From the NCBI GenBank assembly GCA_002359085.1, contig DEQB01000093.1, forward strand, positions 1,360 to 23,641: a stretch of DNA of 22,282 bases. The letters run 5' to 3'. The stretch is from Erysipelothrix sp. UBA3377. Lineage in GTDB: Bacteria; Bacillota_I; Bacilli_A; Erysipelotrichales; Erysipelotrichaceae. A program made the position numbers and the translations under genes. The number at the start of each line of letters is the position of its first letter. The stretch's first letter is position 1. The notes under the pieces are model-generated. The model did no database searches. It saw only the letters and a list, made by a program, of their open reading frames with translations, and had not been told where the DNA came from. This document shows positions 7,113-13,597 of the stretch, in pieces.

Positions 7113-8237
7113 TTACACTACCATATCCATCATCATTTTCAAAACCCTCGAACTGGCACGTTTTAAGGTTCTTTTAGAATCATCAACATAACCCCTATCC
7201 ATATACAATTGCTGATGATCAGTTTTGCCTTTATAAGATACAAGCACTTCAAAGTGACCCTTAGATTCCTTTTGTTCAAAAACTACAATCATTGAATCAG
7301 GATATTGGTTGATCAAAGTCTCAAGTTGTTGTTTAATATTTAAATCCTGTTTATTTATGTTGATACCGTGGGTTAGAGACGTTTCCAAACGATGACTCAA
7401 AATACCGAAAGTTCTATTCTCGAAAATAACGATGTCACCTTTGTATTTTTCTTTAAACGCATCCTCAATTCTAGGAATGTCCACACTATAAATATATTCA
7501 CCCAAAACCTCATGAATATGATTTAACACTGGATTGATCAATTCAAGACAATCAGACGCATCTTTCCCAAGTGCAGTAACACGGATATACAAACCATCTT
7601 CATCACTATAAGGCGCCAAAGTTGGGTTGGTGTAATGCTTCATTTCTGACTCCAAGATCATCTCCAAATCGGATTCTCCAATCCCAATACAATACACACG
7701 TTTTGATACCAACACACTTTCCTTGGTTTGAACAAAATAAGGCATCACTTGCTTTTCAAACATACCCTTTAATTCATTGGGTGGTCCTGGAAGCAAAATT
7801 ACAATTTTACCATTCTTTTTAATATATACACCGGGAGCAGTACCCAAATCATTACGCAGTGCATGACCATTCTCATAAATATAGGCCTGCTTAAGATTGT
7901 TGTTGCCCATCTTACGTTTGGAATGACTGAAACGACTGAGCATTAAATCATATGAATTTTGATCAAATACCAACTTCTCGCCCAACACTTCCCCAACAAC
8001 TTCTTTGGTCATATCATCATAGGTCGGACCCAATCCCCCCGTTAAAAAAACAATATCGGAACGCTTCAAAGAAAGTTCAAACATATCTTTGAGTCTTTGA
8101 GGATTGTCGCCTACGACGGAATGATAGTAACAGTTAATACCCAGTTCCATTAGTTTTTTTGATATATAAGCCGCATTTGTGTTCACCACATCGCCTAAAA
8201 GTAGTTCTGTACCCACACTGATAATTTCTGAATTCAT
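7113..8237 (-). CDS. cinA: CinA-family protein with degenerate C-terminal deamidase domain
   Basis: CinA normally joins an N-terminal MoaB/COG1058 domain, which hydrolyses ADP-ribose and related nucleotides, to a C-terminal PncC domain that deamidates NMN. The first domain is intact: ISVGTELLLGD (residues 6-16), TGGLGPTYDD (66-75) and LLPGPPNEL (148-156), followed by the middle KH-like region to about 255. The C-terminal part, about 110 residues, is shorter than the usual 150 or so. Where the catalytic S-x-T-G-G motif is expected (family AESCTGG), it reads FENRTFG at residues 272-278, with Asn in place of the serine. The end (DRGYVDDSKRTLKRAS) still resembles the family. AGAGGTGA precedes the ATG. 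The symbol rests on the N-terminal domain. Confidence 0.88.
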   Translation of the reverse strand: MNSEIISVGTELLLGDVVNTNAAYISKKLMELGINCYYHSVVGDNPQRLKDMFELSLKRSDIVFLTGGLGPTYDDMTKEVVGEVLGEKLVFDQNSYDLMLSRFSHSKRKMGNNNLKQAYIYENGHALRNDLGTAPGVYIKKNGKIVILLPGPPNELKGMFEKQVMPYFVQTKESVLVSKRVYCIGIGESDLEMILESEMKHYTNPTLAPYSDEDGLYIRVTALGKDASDCLELINPVLNHIHEVLGEYIYSVDIPRIEDAFKEKYKGDIVIFENRTFGILSHRLETSLTHGININKQDLNIKQQLETLINQYPDSMIVVFEQKESKGHFEVLVSYKGKTDHQQLYMDRGYVDDSKRTLKRASSRVLKMMMDMVV

Positions 8238-8254
8238 ACGTCACCTCTAAGAGT

Positions 8255-8263
8255 ATTTTATCA
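8255..8263 (-). promoter_or_regulatory. possible cinA promoter (extended -10)
   Basis: TGATAAAAT reads on the minus strand upstream of cinA as an extended -10. I see no good -35 hexamer 16-18 bases further up. The implied leader is very short, about 11 bases, so this is tentative. Confidence 0.3.
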
Positions 8264-8352
8264 TATTCCTTCTCTATTCTCTTAATTAAGAACCTCAAAA
8301 GACATCCTTGGGTTAAATTACTGTGAAACCTCTATTCAAAGTTATCATCTTT

Positions 8353-8361
8353 TGGTACAAT
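8353..8361 (+). promoter_or_regulatory. promoter of the VanZ-family gene (extended -10)
   Basis: TGGTACAAT is an extended -10, with the -10 hexamer TACAAT at 8356-8361. A weak -35 (TATTCA) lies 17 bases upstream. Transcription would begin near 8368, just before the AAGGAGG ribosome binding site at 8372-8378. Confidence 0.5.
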
Positions 8362-8384
8362 AACGTTCGAAAAGGAGGGACACC

Positions 8385-8894
8385 ATGTTTAAGTTTTTAA
8401 AATATGCGATTGATTGGTTTGTTTTATTCACAATTTACAAAAAGTGGTTCTATCCTAAAACCAAAACATACAACTTCAATAAAAAAATGGTGTTTAACCT
8501 CTTTTGTATCTATATCGCACTTGTTATGAGTATCACCCTAATGCCTATTATTGTATCCCTTCCAAATATTATTTTTGAACCCTATATACCCATGTACATG
8601 GTTTTGTTTGGGGACATCCTATCAGCCCACTTTGGCGCTGAGCAACAGCTTATACTGAATATCCTACTAACAATACCATTGGGTATTTTCTTACCCTACC
8701 TCTATAAAACAAATTTTATAAAGACCACCTCGTATACATTTATGTTGAGTTTAACAATCGAATTGGTTCAACCTCTTCTACACTTGTATCGTTCATCTGA
8801 TATTAATGACATTGTGACCAACACTTTGGGTGGCATTATCGGATATCTGTGTTATCAAATGATTCTTAAAATTAGAAAAGAGAAGCTCAGCTAA
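8385..8894 (+). CDS. VanZ-family membrane protein
   Basis: A 169-residue membrane protein with the VanZ fold, named after the teicoplanin-resistance accessory protein; the molecular function of most members is unknown. Four hydrophobic segments are visible near residues 35-57, 88-107, 115-134 and 143-161. The family landmarks are present: NILLTIPLGIFLPYL (92-106), SLTIELVQPLLHLYR (122-136) and the SSDINDIVTNTLGGIIGYL block (137-155). AAGGAGG sits just upstream of the ATG. The gene is a stand-alone plus-strand unit between minus-strand genes, with its own promoter and terminator. That fits an accessory gene, but nothing in the context indicates glycopeptide resistance. Confidence 0.85.
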   Translation: MFKFLKYAIDWFVLFTIYKKWFYPKTKTYNFNKKMVFNLFCIYIALVMSITLMPIIVSLPNIIFEPYIPMYMVLFGDILSAHFGAEQQLILNILLTIPLGIFLPYLYKTNFIKTTSYTFMLSLTIELVQPLLHLYRSSDINDIVTNTLGGIIGYLCYQMILKIRKEKLS

Positions 8895-8908
8895 GAGTTT
8901 CTCTTTTT
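8879..8908 (+). terminator. terminator of the VanZ-family gene
   Basis: A 10-bp stem, AGAGAAGCTC with GAGTTTCTCT (one G-T wobble), encloses a six-base loop AGCTAA and is followed by TTTT. The stop codon TAA lies in the loop, so the terminator overlaps the end of the gene. This is a strong intrinsic terminator. Confidence 0.85.
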
Positions 8909-8973
8909 AACTTACATTATAAACAGAGATACGATTAAGTTCTAAAATTTGTTTGGAGTTTCGTTTTCTTAGT

Positions 8974-9093
8974 TTAAGAAAGAAGATCCCTAATTTCGAA
9001 CACTACAGCGCCTTTGAAAAAGTTATTCAAAGACTTCACTTCATCAAAAAAATCTAAGAATCGCAAATCATGCGTTAATACTACGAGTGTCAT
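8974..9093 (-). pseudogene. possible remnant of an ABC-transporter ATPase
   Basis: In the roughly 300-base gap between the VanZ gene and ftsZ, the minus strand encodes a 39-residue ORF beginning MTLVVLTHDLRFLDFFDEV. This resembles the end of an ABC ATPase, where a hydrophobic strand leads into the H-loop histidine (THD) followed by a FLD-type helix. A stop codon lies seven codons upstream of the ATG, and no Walker A, signature or Walker B motif is visible there. I see no ribosome binding site. It may be a decayed gene end or a chance match. The rest of the gap shows no other gene. Confidence 0.3.
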
Positions 9094-9164
9094 AATGATG
9101 ATTATAATCCCCTAGTGTTGATCAGTTATTCCTCCCATACTTATTACATGCATGAGATACAATT

Positions 9165-9191
9165 AAAGGACATCCGAGAATGTCCTTTTTT
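9165..9191. terminator. hairpin terminator downstream of ftsZ
   Basis: AAAGGACAT and ATGTCCTTT form a perfect 9-bp stem around CCGAGA. On the plus strand six T follow from within the stem. On the minus strand, which carries ftsZ, the tract is only TTT then AATTG. It lies six bases after the ftsZ stop at 9197, so it most likely ends the ftsA-ftsZ transcript and may also stop plus-strand read-through from the VanZ gene. Confidence 0.7.
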
Positions 9192-9196
9192 ATAAT

Positions 9197-10246
9197 TTAT
9201 CTTCTAAAGAAATCAGGAATGTCGCTGTTTGAATCGTCTTCAACTTCTTCAGCTACTGGAGTGTTGATTTTTCTTTCAACACGCGCATAACCTTCACGTT
9301 TTGGCTCATCCATATTGAAACCAGTCGCGATTACAGTAACAATAACTGCGTCACCGATTTGGTCATTGATCGCAACCCCAAAGATAACTTCCATGTCCAT
9401 ACCTGCAGCCTCACGAATGTAACTAACCGCTTTATTAGCATCTTGAATTGACATTGTTTCGCCACCTGTAACGTTGATAATTGCTTTTCTTGCGCCTTTA
9501 ATTTGTGCTTCAAGAAGGGGTGATGTTACAGCAATTTGTGCAGATTTTTCTGCTTTGTGTTCGCCTTCTGCCATACCTATCCCAATCAAGGCTGTACCTT
9601 GACCTTGCATGACTGAACGAACGTCCGCAAAGTCTAAGTTAATTAAAGCGGGAACGGCAATTAAGTCTGTAATCGTTTGTACACCTTGTCTTAAAACGTT
9701 ATCTGCTTCTAAGAATGCATCTTGGAAAGGAATATTTCCAATGACTTCTAAAAGTTGATTGTTACTGATGATGATTAATGAATCCACATGTTTTCTAAGT
9801 TCTTCCAAACCTTCAATAGAATTTTTAGAGCGTGTAGGACCTTCGAAATCAAATGGTTTTGTAACAATTCCGACAACCAAGGCACCTTCTTCTTGAGCAA
9901 TTCGCGCAAATACTGGTGCAGCACCGGTTCCGGTTCCCCCACCCATTCCAGCAGTCACAAAAACCATATCGGTTGATTTCACTACTTCACGAATTTCATC
10001 TTCACTTTCTGTCGCAGCTTTACGACCCAGTTCTGGAAGCGATCCTGCTCCCAAACCACCCGTGATATCTGGACCCAATTCAATTTTGTTTTCTACACTG
10101 GAAGATTCAAGTGCTTGTAAATCTGTGTTTGCTACAAAGAACTCAACACCTTGCATCCCTTCATCAACCATGCGGTTTACAGCATTACAACCTGCTCCAC
10201 CGACACCTACTACTTTAATTTTTGCCATACTATTTCTTCTTGTCAT
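9197..10246 (-). CDS. ftsZ: Cell division protein FtsZ
   Basis: FtsZ is the tubulin-like GTPase that polymerises into the cytokinetic ring. The GTP site is complete: GVGGAGCNAVNRM (residues 14-26), the T4 loop GMGGGTGTG (100-108) and the T7 catalytic loop NLDFADV (203-209). The protein is 349 residues from the ATG at 10246, which lies eight bases after GGAGG; the upstream ATG at 10261 overlaps that site. The variable linker between the core (ending near 317) and the conserved C-terminal peptide DIPDFFRR (342-349) is only about 25 residues, short for a Firmicute. The C-terminal peptide should bind FtsA, encoded immediately upstream. A terminator follows, so ftsA-ftsZ forms a two-gene unit. Confidence 0.97.
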   Translation of the reverse strand: MTRRNSMAKIKVVGVGGAGCNAVNRMVDEGMQGVEFFVANTDLQALESSSVENKIELGPDITGGLGAGSLPELGRKAATESEDEIREVVKSTDMVFVTAGMGGGTGTGAAPVFARIAQEEGALVVGIVTKPFDFEGPTRSKNSIEGLEELRKHVDSLIIISNNQLLEVIGNIPFQDAFLEADNVLRQGVQTITDLIAVPALINLDFADVRSVMQGQGTALIGIGMAEGEHKAEKSAQIAVTSPLLEAQIKGARKAIINVTGGETMSIQDANKAVSYIREAAGMDMEVIFGVAINDQIGDAVIVTVIATGFNMDEPKREGYARVERKINTPVAEEVEDDSNSDIPDFFRR

Positions 10247-10267
10247 ATCATAAACCTCCATGTTTGA

Positions 10268-11506
10268 TTAATCGATAAATAGATTTTTTAGTCTTCCTGT
10301 AAAACTTTCTGATTTTGTATCATGTTTCGTTTCTCTATAAATGTTTTTATTGTAGAAACCTGTCTCATCAATACTTGATGATAATGCTTTGCGATATACT
10401 GCAGTATCTTTTATGTGATAAAACACACCCAACATTGATGTGAATACCGGATCCTTAACGCCAAAGGTTGTAGGAACATAGGTTGATACATTCTTTTGAC
10501 TTGCAGTTTTAAGGATTTCAGGCAATCCTTCTATAACACTGGCTTCCCCCGTAAGCATAAACGTTGCTTCCCCGTGTTCATAGATGGGGGTCGATGTCTT
10601 GTGAATTTGATCCAATAGGTGAATGACTTCATTCCCTACAAAATCCAATACATCTTTTTGTGATAAAGTGTGTTCACCTTTTTTTGTGTTCCATGCAAAG
10701 ATGGGATCTTCCGTAGGTGATACGTTGCTAACGTCTAGATTATAATAAATCAAACGTTGACTGATATCTGCTGTGAAACCATACACACTTTCAAACTTTT
10801 CAAAAGCCATACCCACAGCATCATCTGTAAAGATGTTGGTTAAGAGTTGTCCTTTATTAAAGAGTGATAATTTAGTGGTATCTCTTTCCAAAGTAACTGC
10901 AATCACTGGGTTATGTATCGACTGTTCAAAAAGCCCTGCTTCTTTAGCCAACCCCAAATCATCAATTACGATATCCAAGACTTCCAACCCCGTACTTTCG
11001 ATGACTTTCAAATAATCAAATGCGACTGTTTTATCAATAAAATAACAATCGGCTTCAGCAGTCAGTTCACGACATTTTTCATTAAGCGGTACTTTACGCG
11101 TTGTCATACCATTAATATGAAAACGAGTAATATTTGCATTAATGAGCACGTGATTGTTAAGTCTACTGTGTGATACGATACGTTCATATAAATTCTCTAA
11201 ATCTTGTCCAGTTACAAATTGATTGATTTGTACTGTTTGAATGGTGTCTCTAACTTGAAGATCAACACCCGGCAAACATACTAAAACACGTGTGATTTCG
11301 CCGCCAATGTTTTCTGATGCATTGGTAATGCTCTTAATGATGGCTTGACGCACGCTTTGAGTGTTTATTATTTTAAAATTTCTAATGCCTTCGTGCGCAA
11401 CTCTCTCTACTTTTAAGACGTTCAGTCTACCATTGAAGAATTGCCCAACTATTAACCGCACTTCGTGATCGGCAAGTTCTAAAGTTGCGAGTATTTTCTT
11501 ATCCAA
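10268..11506 (-). CDS. ftsA: FtsA-like division protein, ATP-binding motifs not recognisable
   Basis: FtsA is the actin-like protein that tethers FtsZ to the membrane. Identification rests on position directly upstream of ftsZ, a length of 412 residues, a domain-1C-like N-terminal layout, and a short C-terminal amphipathic stretch (FTGRLKNLFID, 402-412) suitable as a membrane anchor. It is very divergent. The phosphate-1 motif (DIGTS in relatives) reads ELADH at 10-14. The phosphate-2 motif (DIGGGTTD) reads TLERDTTK at 205-212, and the adenosine motif GGG reads GEA at 320-322. It may therefore not bind or hydrolyse ATP normally. The start is a TTG seven bases after AGGAGG. A more distant actin-fold relative such as a PilM-like protein is possible, but ftsA is much more likely. 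Confidence 0.8.
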   Translation of the reverse strand: MDKKILATLELADHEVRLIVGQFFNGRLNVLKVERVAHEGIRNFKIINTQSVRQAIIKSITNASENIGGEITRVLVCLPGVDLQVRDTIQTVQINQFVTGQDLENLYERIVSHSRLNNHVLINANITRFHINGMTTRKVPLNEKCRELTAEADCYFIDKTVAFDYLKVIESTGLEVLDIVIDDLGLAKEAGLFEQSIHNPVIAVTLERDTTKLSLFNKGQLLTNIFTDDAVGMAFEKFESVYGFTADISQRLIYYNLDVSNVSPTEDPIFAWNTKKGEHTLSQKDVLDFVGNEVIHLLDQIHKTSTPIYEHGEATFMLTGEASVIEGLPEILKTASQKNVSTYVPTTFGVKDPVFTSMLGVFYHIKDTAVYRKALSSSIDETGFYNKNIYRETKHDTKSESFTGRLKNLFID

Positions 11507-11544
11507 ATCCGACCTCCTAGTGATAACATAAGTTTATCATACAT

Positions 11545-11560
11545 CTTTATTATAATAAAG
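11545..11560. repeat. perfect 16-base palindrome in the ftsA leader
   Basis: CTTTATTATAATAAAG is a perfect palindrome centred 46 bases upstream of the ftsA start. It contains a TATAAT on each strand, so it could be a bidirectional -10, an operator for a dimeric regulator, or simply AT-rich sequence. Confidence 0.4.
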
Positions 11561-11587
11561 AACTATAATCGTGCTTTATTACTTATT

Positions 11588-11596
11588 ACTATACCA
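11588..11596 (-). promoter_or_regulatory. candidate ftsA-ftsZ promoter (extended -10)
   Basis: TGGTATAGT reads on the minus strand, identical to the extended -10 of the divergent rpmB promoter. No good -35 hexamer is visible (TGCATA at 17 bases). Transcription would start about 75 bases before ftsA and include the palindrome. Confidence 0.4.
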
Positions 11597-11750
11597 AATT
11601 ATCGAGGCTTTATGCACTGTTTATGTAATATTTATCTTTAAAACTTCACTTTTTTTCCACACTTACACATTTCTATCACCAATTTAGAAACTTTAAAAAA
11701 GATAACATTTACAAACGTATCAAAAAGTTGTTATTTATATTTTTTTCTAG

Positions 11751-11779
11751 TTGTAATCGAGATTTCGTTGTGGTATAGT
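11751..11779 (+). promoter_or_regulatory. rpmB promoter
   Basis: TTGTAA at 11751-11756 is separated by 17 bases from TATAGT at 11774-11779, with TGG before the -10 hexamer (extended -10). Spacing and sequence are close to the vegetative sigma consensus. The start site would be about 33 bases before the rpmB ATG. Confidence 0.75.
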
Positions 11780-11818
11780 TATAAAGCTTAAACACAAGAC
11801 GAAAGGGGGTTACGGAAT

Positions 11819-12010
11819 ATGCCAAGACAATGCTCCGTATCCGGAAAAAAAGGGATGACAGGAAATAAACGTTCTCACTCTCTACAGTCATCAAAACGTA
11901 GATGGAATGTGAACTTACAAAAAGCGACAATTATGGTTGATGGAAAACCTACTCGCGTCCGTATTTCCGCTCGTGCTTTAAAATCATTAAAAGCGCAAGA
12001 AGCTCGATAA
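11819..12010 (+). CDS. rpmB: Ribosomal protein L28
   Basis: L28 is a small 50S protein near the L1 side. The 63-residue protein has the expected opening MPRQCSVSGKK, the core NKRSHSLQSSKRRWNVNLQ and the end VRISARALKSLK. A single cysteine remains near the N terminus, so this is the form without a zinc ribbon, as in many Firmicutes. AAGGGGG lies just over ten bases upstream of the ATG. It is a single-gene unit with a good promoter and terminator, convergent with rpe; rpmB sits opposite the end of the same cluster in B. subtilis. Confidence 0.97.
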   Translation: MPRQCSVSGKKGMTGNKRSHSLQSSKRRWNVNLQKATIMVDGKPTRVRISARALKSLKAQEAR

Positions 12011-12018
12011 AATAAATC

Positions 12019-12041
12019 AAACGGTATTCACCGTTTTTTTT
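12019..12041 (+). terminator. rpmB terminator
   Basis: AAACGGT and ACCGTTT form a 7-bp stem around the ATTC loop, followed by a T-run to 12041. It starts nine bases after the rpmB stop codon and is a clear intrinsic terminator. Confidence 0.88.
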
Positions 12042-12054
12042 ATATTCAAACACC

Positions 12055-12089
12055 AAAAACGACATCGCCTCAAAGACAATGTCGTTTTT
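12055..12089 (-). terminator. terminator of the gmk-rpe cluster
   Basis: AAAAACGACAT and ATGTCGTTTTT form a perfect 11-bp stem around 13 bases. The T-runs in the stem make it usable on both strands. It lies one base after the rpe stop and back to back with the rpmB terminator, separating the convergent units. Confidence 0.85.
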
Positions 12090-12090
12090 C

Positions 12091-12741
12091 TTATTGTAAT
12101 GAAAGTACAGCCTTCTCAATATCCTCACTCTTGAAGATATAAGATCCAGCAACCAATACATCTGCACCTGCTTCACGGCATTTAACGCCCGTATCGTGGT
12201 TGATACCCCCGTCTACAGAAATTTTATAGCCATAATGGTTTAATTTACGCAATGCATCAAATTCTTTGATACGATCCAACATGGAAGGAATAAAGGCTTG
12301 ACCCCCAAATCCTGGTTCCACACTCATGACCAACACCAAGTCAACATACTTTAAATATGGAATGGATAAATCAATGGGTGTACTGGGTCTTAAGGATATT
12401 CCTGCTTTCAATCCCATCTCATGTAGCTTTTCTATAGCAGCAATTCCCATTTCAGCTTCTTCGAAACACTCAACGTGAATGGTAATCATATCTGCGCCAT
12501 TCTTTTTAAATGCTTCAAAGTACTTTTCAGGACGCACAATCATTAAATGGACATCCATTACATTCTCCGTCAACGCAGAGATTTGACCCAAAAGGTCGGG
12601 TCCAAAACTGATATTATCAACGAATACCCCGTCCATAACATCATAATGAAACCACTTCGCAACCGTTTCTGCGCGTTTGATTTGCATTTTCATTTCCCTA
12701 AAATCCAAAGCCAATAGTGATGGTGACACAATCTTATCCAT
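12091..12741 (-). CDS. rpe: Ribulose-phosphate 3-epimerase
   Basis: Rpe interconverts ribulose 5-phosphate and xylulose 5-phosphate in the pentose phosphate pathway. It is a 216-residue TIM barrel of normal length. Metal and catalytic residues are in place: FHYDVMDG with His32 and Asp34, DVHLM with His65, and SVDGGI with Asp177. The phosphate-binding end MSVEPGFGGQAF (139-150) and the VAGSYIF segment are also present. Its start overlaps the end of rsgA by eight bases. The ribosome binding site AAGGAGG lies in the last codons of rsgA, so translation is coupled. It is the last gene of the cluster. Confidence 0.97.
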   Translation of the reverse strand: MDKIVSPSLLALDFREMKMQIKRAETVAKWFHYDVMDGVFVDNISFGPDLLGQISALTENVMDVHLMIVRPEKYFEAFKKNGADMITIHVECFEEAEMGIAAIEKLHEMGLKAGISLRPSTPIDLSIPYLKYVDLVLVMSVEPGFGGQAFIPSMLDRIKEFDALRKLNHYGYKISVDGGINHDTGVKCREAGADVLVAGSYIFKSEDIEKAVLSLQ

Positions 12742-13594
12742 GTGCTTCCTCCTTTATAATATTTATACATTCTAAATAATGGGCATATCTTCGGGCTGAT
12801 ATCTTACCTTCTTCAAGTGCTTTTTTAACAACACAACCCGGTTCACTTTGGTGTAAACAATTTCTAAACTTACACGATTCATGATAAGGATTAAAATCAG
12901 GAACACGATGGGCTAAATCAAGCGGATCGACATGTTTGAAGTCCAAGGACGAGAATCCTGGCGTATCTGCAATCCAGCCCCCACCAATCAAGTAAAGTTC
13001 GTTGTGACGCGTTGTATGCTTACCCCGACCCAAGACTTTCGATATTTCTTGAGTTTGAAGTTGATAACGCGCATCAATTCTATTAATGATACTGGATTTC
13101 CCAACACCACTTTGTCCCGCAAGAACGGTCAACTTATCTTTAAGCAGTGTGGTAATGTTTTCAGTATCATCCCCTTTTTGAGTCGTGATGACTTTATAAC
13201 CATACGGTTCATAAGAAGAAACAACTTCCTCTAAAAATCCATCACTATCCAAATCAACCTTATTAACCACAATAATGGGTTCAATGTTTTCAATCGCCAC
13301 CAAGAATATGAGACGATCAACCAATCTATATGAAAAGTCAGGTTCTCTTAAAGACATAACAATCAACGCTTGATCAACATTCGCAATCAAGGGACGAATC
13401 AGTTCATTTTTTCTTTCAAGAACTTTTTGAATAACCCATTTGTTTTCCAAAAATTCTATTTCCACAAAATCACCAACTGTAGGTCTTTTACCCAATCGTA
13501 ACTTACCCATGGCAGTAGCGATATGCGTTTCATTATCAAAATACACAGTATATTGATTTGAAATATTTTTTATAATGCGTGCTTTTTTAACCAT
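12734..13594 (-). CDS. rsgA: Ribosome small-subunit GTPase RsgA
   Basis: RsgA is a circularly permuted GTPase that checks late 30S maturation. Motif order is the diagnostic G4-G1-G3: NKVD at residues 111-114, the P-loop GQSGVGKSS at 160-168, the G2-region GRGKHTTRH at 189-197 and DTPG at 210-213. An N-terminal OB fold precedes this. A C-terminal zinc knuckle has Cys241, Cys246, His248 and Cys254. At 286 residues it is normal in length. It lies three bases after prkC, and the same neighbours occur in B. subtilis, where CpgA is a PrkC substrate. Confidence 0.96.
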   Translation of the reverse strand: MVKKARIIKNISNQYTVYFDNETHIATAMGKLRLGKRPTVGDFVEIEFLENKWVIQKVLERKNELIRPLIANVDQALIVMSLREPDFSYRLVDRLIFLVAIENIEPIIVVNKVDLDSDGFLEEVVSSYEPYGYKVITTQKGDDTENITTLLKDKLTVLAGQSGVGKSSIINRIDARYQLQTQEISKVLGRGKHTTRHNELYLIGGGWIADTPGFSSLDFKHVDPLDLAHRVPDFNPYHESCKFRNCLHQSEPGCVVKKALEEGKISARRYAHYLECINIIKEEAHG

Positions 13595-13597
13595 CGA

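Larger units (their letters stand above)
11507..11750. other. intergenic region between ftsA and the rpmB promoter
   Basis: With the rpmB promoter and leader this makes about 312 bases without a gene. It holds the ftsA ribosome binding site, a perfect 16-base palindrome and a candidate ftsA promoter (listed separately), and a TGATAA/TTATCA inverted repeat at 11521-11539. Further up it is strongly AT-rich, with a long T-run. I see no ORF with a ribosome binding site. Confidence 0.5.

Noticed and set aside
8385..8894. Glycopeptide resistance locus suggested by the VanZ-type gene
   Set aside because: No vanHAX, vanRS or vanY genes around it; VanZ-family proteins are widespread without resistance.
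9012..9032. CTTTGAA/TTCAAAG hairpin in the VanZ-ftsZ gap
   Set aside because: 7-bp AT-rich stem without a T-run; not a terminator and no sign of a small RNA.
11653..11661. TTTTCCACA, one mismatch from a DnaA box
   Set aside because: A single copy with no cluster of boxes and no dnaA/dnaN nearby; not evidence of an origin.
11709..11930. Minus-strand 73-codon ORF overlapping the rpmB promoter and start
   Set aside because: It is antisense to a certain gene, has no family likeness and no good ribosome binding site.
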